NCBI GenBank assembly: GCA_019914995.1
Contig: CM034127.1
Span: forward strand, 8,060,001 to 8,124,000
Direction: 5' to 3'
Length of the DNA stretch: 64,000 nt
From: Acanthochlamys bracteata
Lineage: Eukaryota > Streptophyta > Magnoliopsida > Pandanales > Velloziaceae
Below, piece after piece: positions 48,301 to 58,731 of the stretch. The stretch's first letter is position 1; every line of letters starts with the position of its first letter. Below the pieces are notes generated by a model. The model made no database searches and was not told the DNA's origin. It worked only from the letters and a program-made list of their open reading frames with translations. Made by a program: the position numbers and the translations under genes.

Positions 48301-50700
48301 ATTTCATAAGTTCATAGAGGTCACATTTTTTTAACATTTACAGTGGATCTAAATTGAATAGCATTGATAGAACATGATGATTTTTTTTTTTAATTCATGA
48401 TTGTCGATAATCATGTTAAGGAGAAGTTCATGTAAATAGAACCATGTGCATTGATTTGGTTGAATATAAACTCCAAATCGATGAGTCCCTTGTCTAGCTT
48501 AAAAATGAACTAATTATGGGCTTGAGTTTGGTGTTGTACCAGTTCTACGCCGTAGGTTTAGAGGAAACCTACCTAGATGTTTGAGGAAACTTATAGATAA
48601 AGCATAGAGAGTTTACACTGTGTACATCATTTATGCATAAGGAAGACCCTACAACATCTACACTTAAAAGGTAGTGACCTAATTAGCATTACGTGGTTTG
48701 ATTAGCGATTATCAGTTGTCATTAAATGTTCTTGAAGTTTGTCATTTTTAAGTATTAATTCATATAGTTGGTGGAATTTTGCTGTTTTATTTTAAGTTTG
48801 GACAACCTCAATTTCCTTTTGATTATTAGGATGTTGCATACTGTGATATTGGCAAACGCCCCACAATTTTTTATGACATTGATAGTATTTGCACTTTTAT
48901 AATGACTACATAAAGTAAACCTTTTCTTGAAAGATCGTTGGTGTTGCCAGTTGCCCACGATTGTTTACATGAAGAGTAAAAGATATGGTATTATGACCTC
49001 ACCACTACGTAGTTGAGTTGTTCAATGCACTACCTTTGATTGTGAACATAGAAGATTTAGTAGAAGATCGTAACATATGAACATTTCTTGGTTACCATTT
49101 GGTAGCTTCCTCATGATTTCAATTTAATGTAATATGATTGCTAGGTTTTAGGAGGAAAGGCTCGCAGGAAGAAATTGCTTTCTCCAAAGAGCATGGATGT
49201 ACGTCCAATGATGGAAGTTGTACGAGGAGCCGCCTTTGACATTTTACAGGTGAGATTACTTGGATTCTTGTTGGATTCTTTTTGAAGCTAGACTACACTC
49301 TAAACTGGTTACATAAGCATCCACTACGACTACACTATGACTTGCCAGCGTTAAAGATGTAGACTACACTCTAACTGGTTCCATAAATAACCATTCACTA
49401 TGACTGAGGCTTGTCCTTTGGGATTGTTAGTTTTATTAACTTAACTTAATACAGGGCCTCTTCATATAGGTGGCTGGTGGCTGTCCTGCTTCCTTGAGGC
49501 CAGGCCGGTGGTTGGACTTGTACAGTGGCACTGGATCTGTTGGTATAGAAGCTATAAGTCGTGGTTGCTCAGAGGTACTCTACGACCAAAAATACTGATG
49601 ACTTTCCATAAGTATTATGCCATATAAGCTATGCTGATTCATATCTCAACTCACAAGTATTATGCTTCTTGATCTTTGACCATTCACATATTTTATTGAT
49701 ACTTTTTTCCTTTTTTTATTAGCTATCAGCATTAACTGTTGATTAACCTTTGGTTCTTATCAGGCACACTTTGTTGAGATGGATCCATGGGTGGTTACTG
49801 AAGTCCTAAGACCAAATTTAGAATGGACTGGATTTTTGGATTTTTCACGAATACATACAACTCGTGTAGAAACTTTTCTGGAACAGGCTGGAAAGTCACT
49901 AGGTATTTTCTTTATGCTTATACAAACAGACATTTTCCTAATTCTATGATTCAGATTCGGTGTTATTTTTCCTAATGTTTGTAATTTGTGTTTTCCCTAA
50001 TGCTTTGGTATGAATATTCCAAATAACGTCACTTTCATATGTTGATTGCTTTTAAGATTCTTATGTTAGTTTGCTAAATAAGATGTCCTAGTTATGGATT
50101 GTTTCAGATAAATATATTGCTCGCTTACTGTACTGTTCTCTGTGAGATGAAAATACATTTCTTGCAGCTTTCGGAGCCTTTGATTATGTAAGCATTACAC
50201 CACCCTATACTGCCGTTACCTATAGCGTATTGATGGAGCAACTTGGTAAATCGCCTCTTCTTGGAACGAATTGCTTCATGGTGAGTTCCGCACTTGATAA
50301 TTTCATACTACCAAATAATTATGGGAGTGTCACTAACACGAATTCCTACTTTTGCTTCTAGCTGGTGGAGTATCCCCTAAGAACTTCTATGCCAGAATCA
50401 TGTGGGCATCTCATAAAGGTTTGTGTTTTACTAGCTTTTAAAAGTTCTGCGTAATGTTATTGAAGGTTTCAAGAATTAGTCAAATGTGTGCTGCATTGTT
50501 CTCACATTACGTATTGTTGTTTCTATAAATATATTCTTAATCATGATGGATCTACCTAAATTTGACCTCAAAGTTATGGTTGGAAGCTCTTTGCTTTTCT
50601 TTTTTTTAGAGGTAAACTTTTATGAATTTTATGCTTAAAAAGATATACTAAATTTGTGGGAAGGCAATAGGTTTAATAATCATAATAATAATAATAATAA

Positions 50701-50731
<31 letters not shown>

Positions 50732-52602
50732 AATTATTATGTTTATTTTTATTATTATTATTATTAAACGTTGGTAACGAGTGATGACTTGATGAATTAG
50801 GGGCAAAGAATAAACTTCACTTCAATAGATCATCTCTGGAGTGATTAACTTCTCATAGACCAAATCAGGGAAGTGGTTCACTGGGAGCTTTTTTTTCTGA
50901 TGTTAACTATCTACCTCCTGTTTGGGGTTAATTGCTATCCTTTTCCTTTCATTAAGCTTCTTTCTTCAATTATCTTGAATGAATTCTATCTTTTTCTGCT
51001 GTCAAGCTGATGTGAGTAGTTTTACTTCCCATAGCTGATAGTAACTGATCGGCATTTTACTGTAGCATAATGTAGTCTCAATTACTTTTGGTTGTTGTAA
51101 TTGAATGTGGATGTTGATATCTCTTGCGTGTGGAGAAAAACAATTCTGCTACCAAAAAACAGAACTTTGTATGCTATGGGCAGTAGAAATTGAAGGACTT
51201 TGTCTAAGGGCACATTTGGGGTTGCTGAAGAAGTAGAGCTCTTGATGAAAAGGAGCTTTTTTGGATATTTTAAGAAACAAGCTGCCATGTTTTTGGGATT
51301 AACAAAAATTTGTACATATAATGATTGTATGATGTACAATTCATCCATGCCTTCCAAATTTTAAAAGAAATTCTAGAGCACTGTAGAAAACATTTTTGAG
51401 GTTAAAAAGGAAGAATGCAACCCCAAGCAAGTTCTAAGAACAATTTGCCAAGCTTGTAAAACTGATTTAGTACTTGCTAGATGGTTAGTCAAGATAAAAA
51501 ACAGAAGAAAGATCCTGGTGTTGCACATTAGAGAAGTAGTTGGGTTATTTTGCCTTGGAGTACCTTATTTGTGCAAAGCTATGCTACCTTGCTTGATAGT
51601 TTAATATATAACATATATATATATTGGGGAAACCCCTATGTCTTATACCCAAGAGACATTTCTCTTGGGATGTAATCATAAGTGTATGGTGTGGTCTAGA
51701 TTTCTGGATTTGTTATCATATAGTGTAGGTTGTTCATCACAGTTTTGTTGCTCGTTTCTTCGCATGAAGGCAGATGATAACACAAGCGTATTTCTAAGGA
51801 TTGTATGACCTTTTCTTGCCTCATTGACCTGTTAAGTTACTTTTTTCAATTGATCCTCCTAATACACATGTCTTGTCCATAGGAACATTTGTTTCTGAGT
51901 GTGTCAAGCCTAAGATTTGGAAATTCATGATAAGGGCTCTCAAGGCTCTCATGTCCTGCATCCTTAGATACTTGCATGTAGTTTTTGTCTGCAATGTTAC
52001 CAAGAAAATACAAGCTTTATCTGCTTTTAGTTTGGAATTTTTCCTCTGCTTTTAGTTCAAAGAATATACTGAAGAGATCTATGTCATAGATCACTATGTT
52101 ATTGATAATCATTCTACTATGTCATCATAATCCATTATGATGATGTCATCATAATGGATGGTTGCTAATTGCTAAATGTGCAAACTTCAGTAAGTTGTAT
52201 GAGGAAGAATAGATGGAAAAATAAGACGCTATTCAAATAATCGATTTAATATGAGCTTATCTTTTCCATTGTATTTTCTACAAAAGAAACGTGATTCGAC
52301 ATGAAATTTTGTGTTAAAGAAACTTATGAGCATTTACAGAAGAACGTCATGAGCAGTATGCAACTCATAAGTATAGACATTGTTTGTACTAGCTCCATTT
52401 GTTTGCTAATATGCTGGTCTTGTAAATTGAGTCTGTCCTTGAATGTAGTCGAAGAAGTTACTAGGCTTTATATATTCTTGTATTATTTGTTTGCTAATTG
52501 CTCTCGCTCCGTGTGCAGATAGCTGACAGACGATTTGGTAGGACACATTTGGCCATATATGGGCCCACCTGGTCTCAGAAAAAGAGGAAGTCAATTTTGT
52601 GA
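45377..52602 (+). CDS. plastid RsmD-like 16S rRNA (guanine-N2) methyltransferase
   Basis: Eight exons were read: 45377-45694, 46155-46259, 49145-49249, 49470-49574, 49764-49902, 50168-50280, 50362-50418 and 52519-52602. They total 1026 bp (341 residues) in phase; the first donor could also be after 45688. Residues 1-60 are rich in Ser, Arg and hydrophobics with almost no acids, as in a chloroplast transit peptide. RsmD features: VLGGKARRKKL, PMMEVVRGAAFDILQ, the AdoMet-binding motif LDLYSGTGSVG (191-201), the acidic residue in HFVEMDPW, and the catalytic loop ITPPY (267-271). The family methylates N2 of one guanine in small-subunit rRNA (G966 in E. coli; the matching base in chloroplast 16S rRNA for Arabidopsis RsmD). 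The sequence agrees closely with the Arabidopsis protein in its ending DRRFGRTHLAIYGP. An ATG at 45386 is an alternative start. Exons 2, 3 and 4 are each exactly 105 bp. Confidence 0.92.
46344..46384. repeat. short tandem repeat of about 20 bp, two units
   Basis: ATGAATTGCTTGTTAGTGG occurs twice in a row within intron 2 of the RsmD gene. Confidence 0.85.
47654..47902. mobile_element. Tourist-like MITE
   Basis: The left end CTTATTTGGGAGTGCTTTTG and the inward-read right end TGTTTGGGGTTGCTTTTC are inverted. The interior has AAGATTTTACAACGTAGA and ATACGTGAAATGATAAG, close to the 35459 copy. The terminal bases are eroded, so no TTA duplication could be fixed. It lies in intron 2 of the RsmD gene. 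Confidence 0.7.
49294..49402. repeat. imperfect direct repeat in RsmD intron 3
   Basis: TAGACTACACTCTAA(A)CTGGTT followed by CATAA...CCA.T.ACTA occurs twice, near 49290-49330 and 49360-49402. It is a small local duplication without coding content. Confidence 0.7.
50675..50767. repeat. palindromic (AAT)n/(ATT)n microsatellite
   Basis: About ten AAT units are followed directly by about ten ATT units, then by an interrupted ATT run. Because AAT and ATT are reverse complements, the block can fold into a long AT-only hairpin. It sits in the 2.1-kb intron 7 of the RsmD gene. Confidence 0.9.
51208..51434. mobile_element. Tourist-like MITE, diverged subfamily
   Basis: TAA at 51205-51207 and 51435-51437 flank 227 bp. 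The left end is GGGCACATTTGGGGTTGC, and the inward-read right end GAACTTGCTTGGGGTTGC. The outer bases differ, but TTGGGGTTGC is identical in both ends. The interior differs from the AT-rich copies, suggesting a separate subfamily. It lies in intron 7 of the RsmD gene. Confidence 0.75.
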
Positions 52603-52960
52603 GCGTGTCTATTCACAGGAAAAGAAAATTTCACCACTTTGTGCGACTTAGGGTGGCATTTTATCCAGATGCTGAAACTTATCCGGATAACACAGGCAGT
52701 CGAAAGAAGGATGGATGGATGTGATAGTATATAGGAGGAAGTAGAGAAAGAGCTTTTACATTTCGGCAGTATATATACTTTTTCTATAGCCTAACTGCGC
52801 TATTCTGGAAGCTAGTATTGTCTGAAAAGGCTGGCCTTGTAATGTAAGCTCGGCAGTATATATACTTTTTCTACGGACCTGACCCATTGTTTGCCAACTT
52901 AGGTGGTCGTTTTTCTTTACTTGGCGTATAATGCTAATGTAAGTTTTCCTGACTGCATAC
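52603..52960 (+). other. probable RsmD 3' UTR with a spaced direct repeat
   Basis: Downstream of the stop, TCGGCAGTATATATACTTTT and its next four bases occur at 52763-52786 and again at 52850-52873, 87 bp apart. The intervening sequence is not repeated. No second gene was seen. Confidence 0.6.
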
Positions 52961-53446
52961 ATTATTGGAGGTGATAGCTGAAATCAGTTGCTGTGCTAGT
53001 TTCATCTACCATTTAGCAGCTTCGAATCACCGCATTAGATTCCCTTTGTGGGTTGCCAACAATGTTTCATACTTTCAGATGGGTTTTTTTGATCGAAAGA
53101 AGGCTGGAGTAACAGACTACCTGTTAGATACCGACTAATATGTACTCATCACTACTCCAGGAACTTTCATTTTAAAGAAGGATTTCATAATCGTAGAAGT
53201 TATGAAATGCGTCTTACCTTTTTGGAATATTACAAATTGATGCAGCCGTTGCCTTCCAATTATAAAATATGTAAAATATCTTGCAGTCTTTCTAGTCTTA
53301 CATCACCATGTCATCATAACTATATATCATATTGTCGCCACGCAAGAATTTCTTTTGTGATGTCCTTATGCAATTTGAAGTCTAGTTTTTAAGTTCTTAT
53401 CCAAAGTATTATTCTTATAAGAAATCTTTCTCCTTGAAAAAAAAGT
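52961..53446. other. spacer without recognised features
   Basis: About 490 bp of AT-rich sequence with no supported gene, repeat or element. Confidence 0.5.
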
Positions 53447-53556
53447 AGCCTTCCTTCTAGTGGCAAAAGTAGTCGTAAAGCAATGAACTTTTTCCCTATA
53501 TAGCCTTCCTTCCGGTGGGAAAAGTAGTCGAAAAGCAATGAACTTCTCCGCAATGG
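53447..53556. repeat. tandem repeat, 55-bp unit, two copies
   Basis: Units at 53447-53501 and 53502-53556 share AGCCTTCCTTC, GGGAAAAGTAGTCG-type words and AAAGCAATGAACTT, with roughly 85 percent identity by eye. The function is unknown. Confidence 0.85.
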
Positions 53557-53639
53557 GTTTTATGGGATAAGGCGCTTTTGATTACGACATTTCTAACTTA
53601 TAGTGATATGCAAAAGATTCGGGGTTCTAAAAGCCATAC

Positions 53640-53878
53640 ATCACGTTGCGCTCCTTTTTAATTTTTCCTATTTTATATTTTTTAATATATATTTTATAAG
53701 TATTTAGAAAATTTATTTAAAAATTTAAATAGTGTAGAAAAATTTTATGTAATGAGATCTTTTTATTGCATATTTTTATTATTTTTTTAAGTAAAAAAAA
53801 TAGAGTCATTTTTTAAAAAAAATAAAAATACTCTGTATTTTAAAAAACTTCATTTTATAAGCAATTCCAAATGCACCC
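53640..53878. mobile_element. Tourist-like MITE, opposite orientation
   Basis: The right end read inward is GGGTGCATTTGGAATTGCTT, a clean family end. The interior has TAATGAGATCTTTTTATTGC and TTTTATTATTTTTTTAAGTAA, the reverse-orientation core. The left end near 53640 is eroded, and its boundary is approximate. Confidence 0.7.
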
Positions 53879-53994
53879 GTCTACTAGGTTTACTATATTC
53901 ACAAAAACTTCTATGAATTAGTACACTTAACTACTAGTTGGTGTAGCGGTTCACTTTGTTAACAAAGCATTCTTAGTTGTATTGGGGAGAGATA

Positions 53995-54383
53995 GGGGTA
54001 TTATTAAGCATTCTCTTTCCGGTTTATGGCACAGGTAATTTTCAAATCCAATTTTCACCGTTGGATATGAAGAACTATGAGTTAGAAACTTATTAATAAA
54101 ATTTCAGCTTAATCGGATCACGAATGAATCTCCATCTGGTCACTTGATCAAGATGACAAAAATAATACAACATGTATTTTTAAGGTTTCTTATTTTCTGT
54201 TATCTTGATCAAATGACCAGATGGAGGTGAATTCGTGGTCCGATTGAGCTGAAATTTTATTAGTAAGTTTATAACTCATATTTCTTCGTATCCAACGGTG
54301 GATATTGAATTTAAATATCAATTCGGCCATAAACCAAAAAGAAAGTGTCCGAAAGTGCCCATAAAAAGAGAGAGTACTCTTAT

Positions 54384-54386
<3 letters not shown>
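53995..54386. mobile_element. foldback (long inverted repeat) element
   Basis: Two arms of roughly 150-190 bp are inverted copies at about 90 percent identity by eye. The left arm contains CACCGTTGGATATGAAGAA, AATAAAATTTCAGCT and CTCCATCTGGTCACTTGATC. The right arm carries the complements (GATCAAATGACCAGATGGAG, AGCTGAAATTTTATT, TCGTATCCAACGGTG). The loop is about 55 bp. Outer ends TAGGGGTA and TAGGGATAAGAG also pair. TA lies at both borders, and a (TA)n run follows at once. The transcript would form a long hairpin. No coding frame; the superfamily is not certain. Confidence 0.75.

Positions 54387-54423
<37 letters not shown>
54387..54423. repeat. (TA)n microsatellite
   Basis: About 18 TA units abut the right border of the foldback element. 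Confidence 0.9.
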
Positions 54424-54426
<3 letters not shown>

Positions 54427-55189
54427 ATGACCACGATTGATTCACATTTTCTAGCTGGTAGTTGCCACGGAGCCACTAATCAAGGTAGAAATGTAATTTC
54501 TACTCATGCTTTATAAAATCTTGATTTTTTCTTCTTTTCTTCGCTCTCTCATCCTCTCCCGTTTCTCCCTTCCTCTCCCGACAGGCAAACTCCGCCGCAA
54601 CGGCACCCGAGAGCGGCAAATTTCTCACTTCTTCTCCTTAATTCTTTCAGTTTTAGCTGAATCCTCACAAAACCCGCTCCCTCATGTTCATTGGATCTTC
54701 TTCTCACCAAATCAAATGTTCTCCTTCCCCTTCGATCGACTTTCTTTCTTTTTTTTCGATCAAAGATCTCTCTAATAGTTCCTACTATGATTAATTTCTA
54801 TTTTTTCTCGAATTTTAATTTTTATTTTGAAAATTTTAAAAAGAAAATCGATCTTCCTCTTGTGATAGATATTCTTTTAAAAATCTGTTGTGTAGGATTC
54901 AATTTCAATATTTAGTCTAGGGATCAATTTTTTAAAATTTTTAGATTTTTTGTACATTCGGGAAATTGCCGGTTGTGCCCAAGTGTGACTTTTAACTATA
55001 ATTGAGTAAGCCTAATTATTTTTCAAAACAAAACAAACCTTTAGTAAAATAATTTTTTAAAAATTATTTGGTTTATTTTGTGTGCTGGTAAATCGAACAA
55101 AAAAATAAGCAAGCTTGTGATATTGTTTTGCAGGTCTTCACTGCTACAGCACTTCGACTGCTTATCCAAAAATTATAAAACTATAAAAA
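54424..55189. other. spacer with a pyrimidine-rich patch
   Basis: Positions 54510-54770 are CT-rich and have a frame of 89 codons without family features. The region resembles a former promoter or leader more than a gene. Nothing else was recognised. Confidence 0.4.
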
Positions 55190-55700
55190 TAACTAGTTTG
55201 TAGCACATAATATGTATTGCAACAGTGACAACTTGCAAAATATCTTAAGCTTTTCAAATCTTTCATCTCAAACTCTAATACTAAATATTTTTGTAATCTC
55301 TCACTCTCTTCTATATCATCATCAGTTACAATCATAAAATTAATAAATAGCTAATAAAGTCATCTTGTCAGCTCTATGTTTAATAAATAAAATACGATCA
55401 GTATTAGTCTGTTCATAGTTGTTCTTCTTCATAGTGTAAATATTCCAAACAATACACGAAAAGTTTACTTCAAACCATACAAAGCCTTCCGGTGATGCCA
55501 TATCTAGGAGAAAATATCATATAAACTTTCTCCCATATTACCATGTAGGAATGGATTTTTGACATCAAACCGCTTCAGCGCTCGATCTTAATTTACTACT
55601 AAAGATAATAAAACTCTAATAGTATCCATTTTAGCGCTTCAGCGCAAAGCCTCCCTATAGGTCATAAAAAAGACACTCTTAAGGTTAGGCCTTATTAAGC
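55190..55700 (-). mobile_element. fossil Ty1/copia fragment (reverse transcriptase region)
   Basis: On the minus strand the sequence keeps word patterns of the plant Ty1/copia reverse transcriptase in the expected order over about 500 bp. It is broken in several places. No LTRs, integrase or RNase H were identified, so it is a truncated old fragment. Confidence 0.7.
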
Positions 55701-55951
55701 CGAAGTATATCACTCTAACCTAATCGTAGGCTTCATCAAGGGTGGCTGAAAAGTTATAAACCCGTTCGCACATAATACAATGTTAGAGTTTCTTCAAATT
55801 AGTTACAACACTTTCTAGAGAGGGCATCTTTTATCTAATTCAAACCAAATTGTTTTAAATTCAGCATAATAAATAGCAAAATAGCGACCTCTTTATTTAA
55901 CCATGTGCACAATAGTTTATAAGTCCGTAGTATATCAGAAACATCACAGTA

Positions 55952-56300
55952 TATCTAGTTAGCTGCATCTCAAACATCTTTTACAGTTTACATAATATTA
56001 AACATATGCAATTAATATGGTTTCATAGTTTCCAACATCTAACTTTTCACAATTACATCTTTAGTTTTCCAATTTCAAACTATGGATCTTTAGAATTTGA
56101 AATAGTAATTCTTTCATTGAGAATACCTTATTTATCTCGTGCATCTCAAATATCTAGTTAGCTGCATCTCAAACAACTTTTGCAGTCTACATAATATTAA
56201 ACATATGCAATTAATAAGGTTTCATAGTTTCCAACATCTAACTTTTCACAATTACATCTAATGTTTTCATTGAGAAAACGTTATTTATCTCGTGTAGGAG
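55952..56300. repeat. direct duplication with a period of about 199 bp
   Basis: The block TATCTAGTTAGCTGCATCTC... with TAATATTAAACATATGCAAT and TTCATAGTTTCCAACATCTA occurs at about 55952-56070 and 56151-56265. A further pair, TTCATTGAGAA...TTATTTATCTCGTG, occurs at 56113 and 56267. It lies upstream (in element orientation) of the copia fossil and may belong to its decayed surroundings. Confidence 0.75.
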
Positions 56301-57464
56301 TATAAAGTTCGACCATCTGAGCTCATATCTCATAATTGGATTTGTTCAATTTGAATCCCAAAAACAAAATAGTACATGATTTGGTATGAACCGTTACAAT
56401 AGGATAGAAAAAATCTGTAATAGAACATTAGAGTTGACATTGTGAGAATAAAGTCAAAGTTTACTATAGCAATTAGAGTTCACAGTAGCAATCAGGATTC
56501 ATTGTAGCGATCATTATAGCAACAAGGATTCACTGTAGAAGTTAAGGTCACTGAATTAGGTTGCTGACTGATTTGGATAGGTTGGGCTGGCATTCCTCTC
56601 TCCTTTTCTTTATTTTCTGTTCTTCTCTTTCTTCTTCTATTGAAAGAAATATGGAGAGAAAACAAATTAAAAAAATTTAAAGAGAAGAAATTACTTCTAC
56701 ACCTTCTCTTTCTCCTCCTTGTTGCAAAAAATAAACAAAACGCAATATATATATATAGCAATAGATCTCAAATAATAGCCCCAATAGTGAGACGGCAATA
56801 ATATCGGTGCCGGAGAAAGAGACAGCTAAGGTAGGATATGACTAGATTAGATGCTACATGAGCATTATAGGTAATCACCCACGTCAACAGACTTTTGGTT
56901 TCCAAATCTTTGCAATAGTAATAGAAATGAAACCAATTCGGATATAGACCAGAAAAGACTACTAAATTATCAGATCATCAGTTTATCCAATCGATCACCG
57001 AATATTCGGGGATCATCGAGTTGACCCACTAGGTCAAATGGGGCAACTTTTATCGGAGTTTTTGGTTAGCTCGTTGAGAACGATATGGCAGCGACGAGAT
57101 CCTCTATAGAGTAGACTGCAACTAAAGCACAGCATTGGTTGCAATAAATATGGTTGGAGGGGAAAAAAATTGAGCACAGTATTGTTATAACTCACTCTTC
57201 CATGCAATCCAATGCTGACATGATTACAAATCGCAAACTCAGGCTCGTTAATCTAACAATAAGGTAGAGATTCTTTGTAGAGGCAAATTGTCACATCTCA
57301 ATCTCTGAGATTTTCTATTAAAATTTCCCGATAAGGTCAACAATTGTGTTTGATGTACCGACGATATAAGCTACTGTTGCCGCATAGTGCTATGAGCAAC
57401 AAATCGCTTTCTCTCTATGAACTGAAATGAAACCTAAAGTGGGAAGAGAAGGGGAGCAAGAGAT
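56301..57464. other. spacer without a recognised gene
   Basis: AT-rich sequence with repeated short CACTGTAG/CATTGTAG words at 56480-56550 and a TTC/CTT-rich stretch at 56595-56720. No supported coding region. Confidence 0.45.
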
Positions 57465-57704
57465 GTAATGGACTTTGGATTCACAAACTTCAATGTTTCA
57501 TTTGGAAAGCTTCTAGATGGAATCGCTCGGGCCATGTCTACTTGCATGCCACCGCCAGTATCTGGATCGAAGGCTCCGCATGCAAGAAGAGTCCACCAGT
57601 TGAAGTTGCTGGCCGGAGCTTTCCCATTAGCTTTGTTGCGGTTTGTTTCACCTTGGATGATAAAAGCCCTTAGCTCGTTCGGAATTCAAGATATTGTCGC
57701 GGAG
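57465..57704 (-). other. coding-like patch, possible gene fragment
   Basis: This GC-richer island is open on both strands. On the minus strand it reads without an initiating Met as a 70-plus residue frame with words such as NFNWWTLLACGAFDPDTGGG and ends at a stop near 57439. On the plus strand a 92-codon frame starts at ATG 57468. I do not recognise either. It may be a captured exon or pseudogene piece. Confidence 0.25.
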
Positions 57705-57893
57705 TGGTTTTATATTTGTTATTTTCTTAATATGAGCAGGACTTAATAAGTAAGTGATTCGGTTCGAAATTGCGGCCTGATTACCGATATTTTGTTCGAA
57801 CTGGTCGGTCCGAGCCACTGATTTTCTATTTAATTTAGCTGTTTCGAGCCAAATTTGACTACACTGTCCAGTAGGCTTATGGATAAATTTTTA

Positions 57894-58137
57894 AGCGCGT
57901 TTGGAAAAGCTTTTCAAAAGCTGTTTTTTAATTTTTTCCGATTTCACATTTTTCAATACATATTTTATAAGTATATAAAAAATTTATTTAAAAATTTAGA
58001 AAATATAAAAAATTGTACGAAGTGAGATTTTTTTATTGCATATTTTTATTATTTTTTTAAAGTAAAAAAATAAAACTTATTTTTCAAAAAAACAAACATA
58101 TTTTTTATTTTAAAAAAGCTCTAAATCATAATTACTC
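57894..58137. mobile_element. Tourist-like MITE, opposite orientation
   Basis: The left end AGCGCGTTTGGAAAAGCTTT matches the family. TTA at 57891-57893 and 58138-58140 flank 244 bp. The right end is eroded but keeps AAAAAAGCTCT. The interior shows ACGAAGTGAGATTTTTTTAT and TTTATTATTTTTTTAAAGTA, as in the 53640 copy. Confidence 0.65.
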
Positions 58138-58657
58138 TTAGATTCCAAACCTTTGCAATAGCTATAAGCCTATAACAGCTAGGCCTTATCTATTAGGTAG
58201 GCTCAGACGTATGAACTTTTCACGCCGTTAGACAGTACATACAAGATAAATAATGACCTTCTATAACTAAGCCTTTTTAGGCCCAGCTAATTCGCCCTAA
58301 CATGAATAGCTTCTTTTCAACTTCATGGGCTTTTCTCTTTTTCGCTTACAACATCTGTAATGGTTGTTTCTTAGTTCTTGATGACAAACTAAGGAAGGAT
58401 TCTATGACACAAACAGGGAAAAAAAAAGAAAAAAAGAAAGTTAACTATCTTGTTATTGGAACTTAACATGCCAATATAACCTCGTCAATCTTGGATCCCC
58501 TACTTTTAAGCTCCAGAAATTGGATCAATCATCTGATGGGTCGTTCCCTTTTGTTGAACTCTTCATCTTCATGAACTAACGTGGCAAATAAACTCGACTC
58601 TTCCAACCAACCCACCACCACTCTTTGCTCCCCACTCTCTCTCTCTCTTTCTTTTCC

Positions 58658-58674
58658 CTATATTATTAATATAC
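58658..58674 (+). promoter_or_regulatory. TATA-box region of the lipid-transfer protein gene
   Basis: CTATATTATTAATATAC lies about 60-75 bp upstream of the ATG at 58732 and directly follows a (CT)n tract at 58633-58655. The spacing suits a TATA box with a short 5' leader. Confidence 0.5.
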
Positions 58675-58731
58675 ATTCACACTGCAAAACTTTCACACAC
58701 ACCACTCCCAGCTCCATTTCCTTCTTCATTC

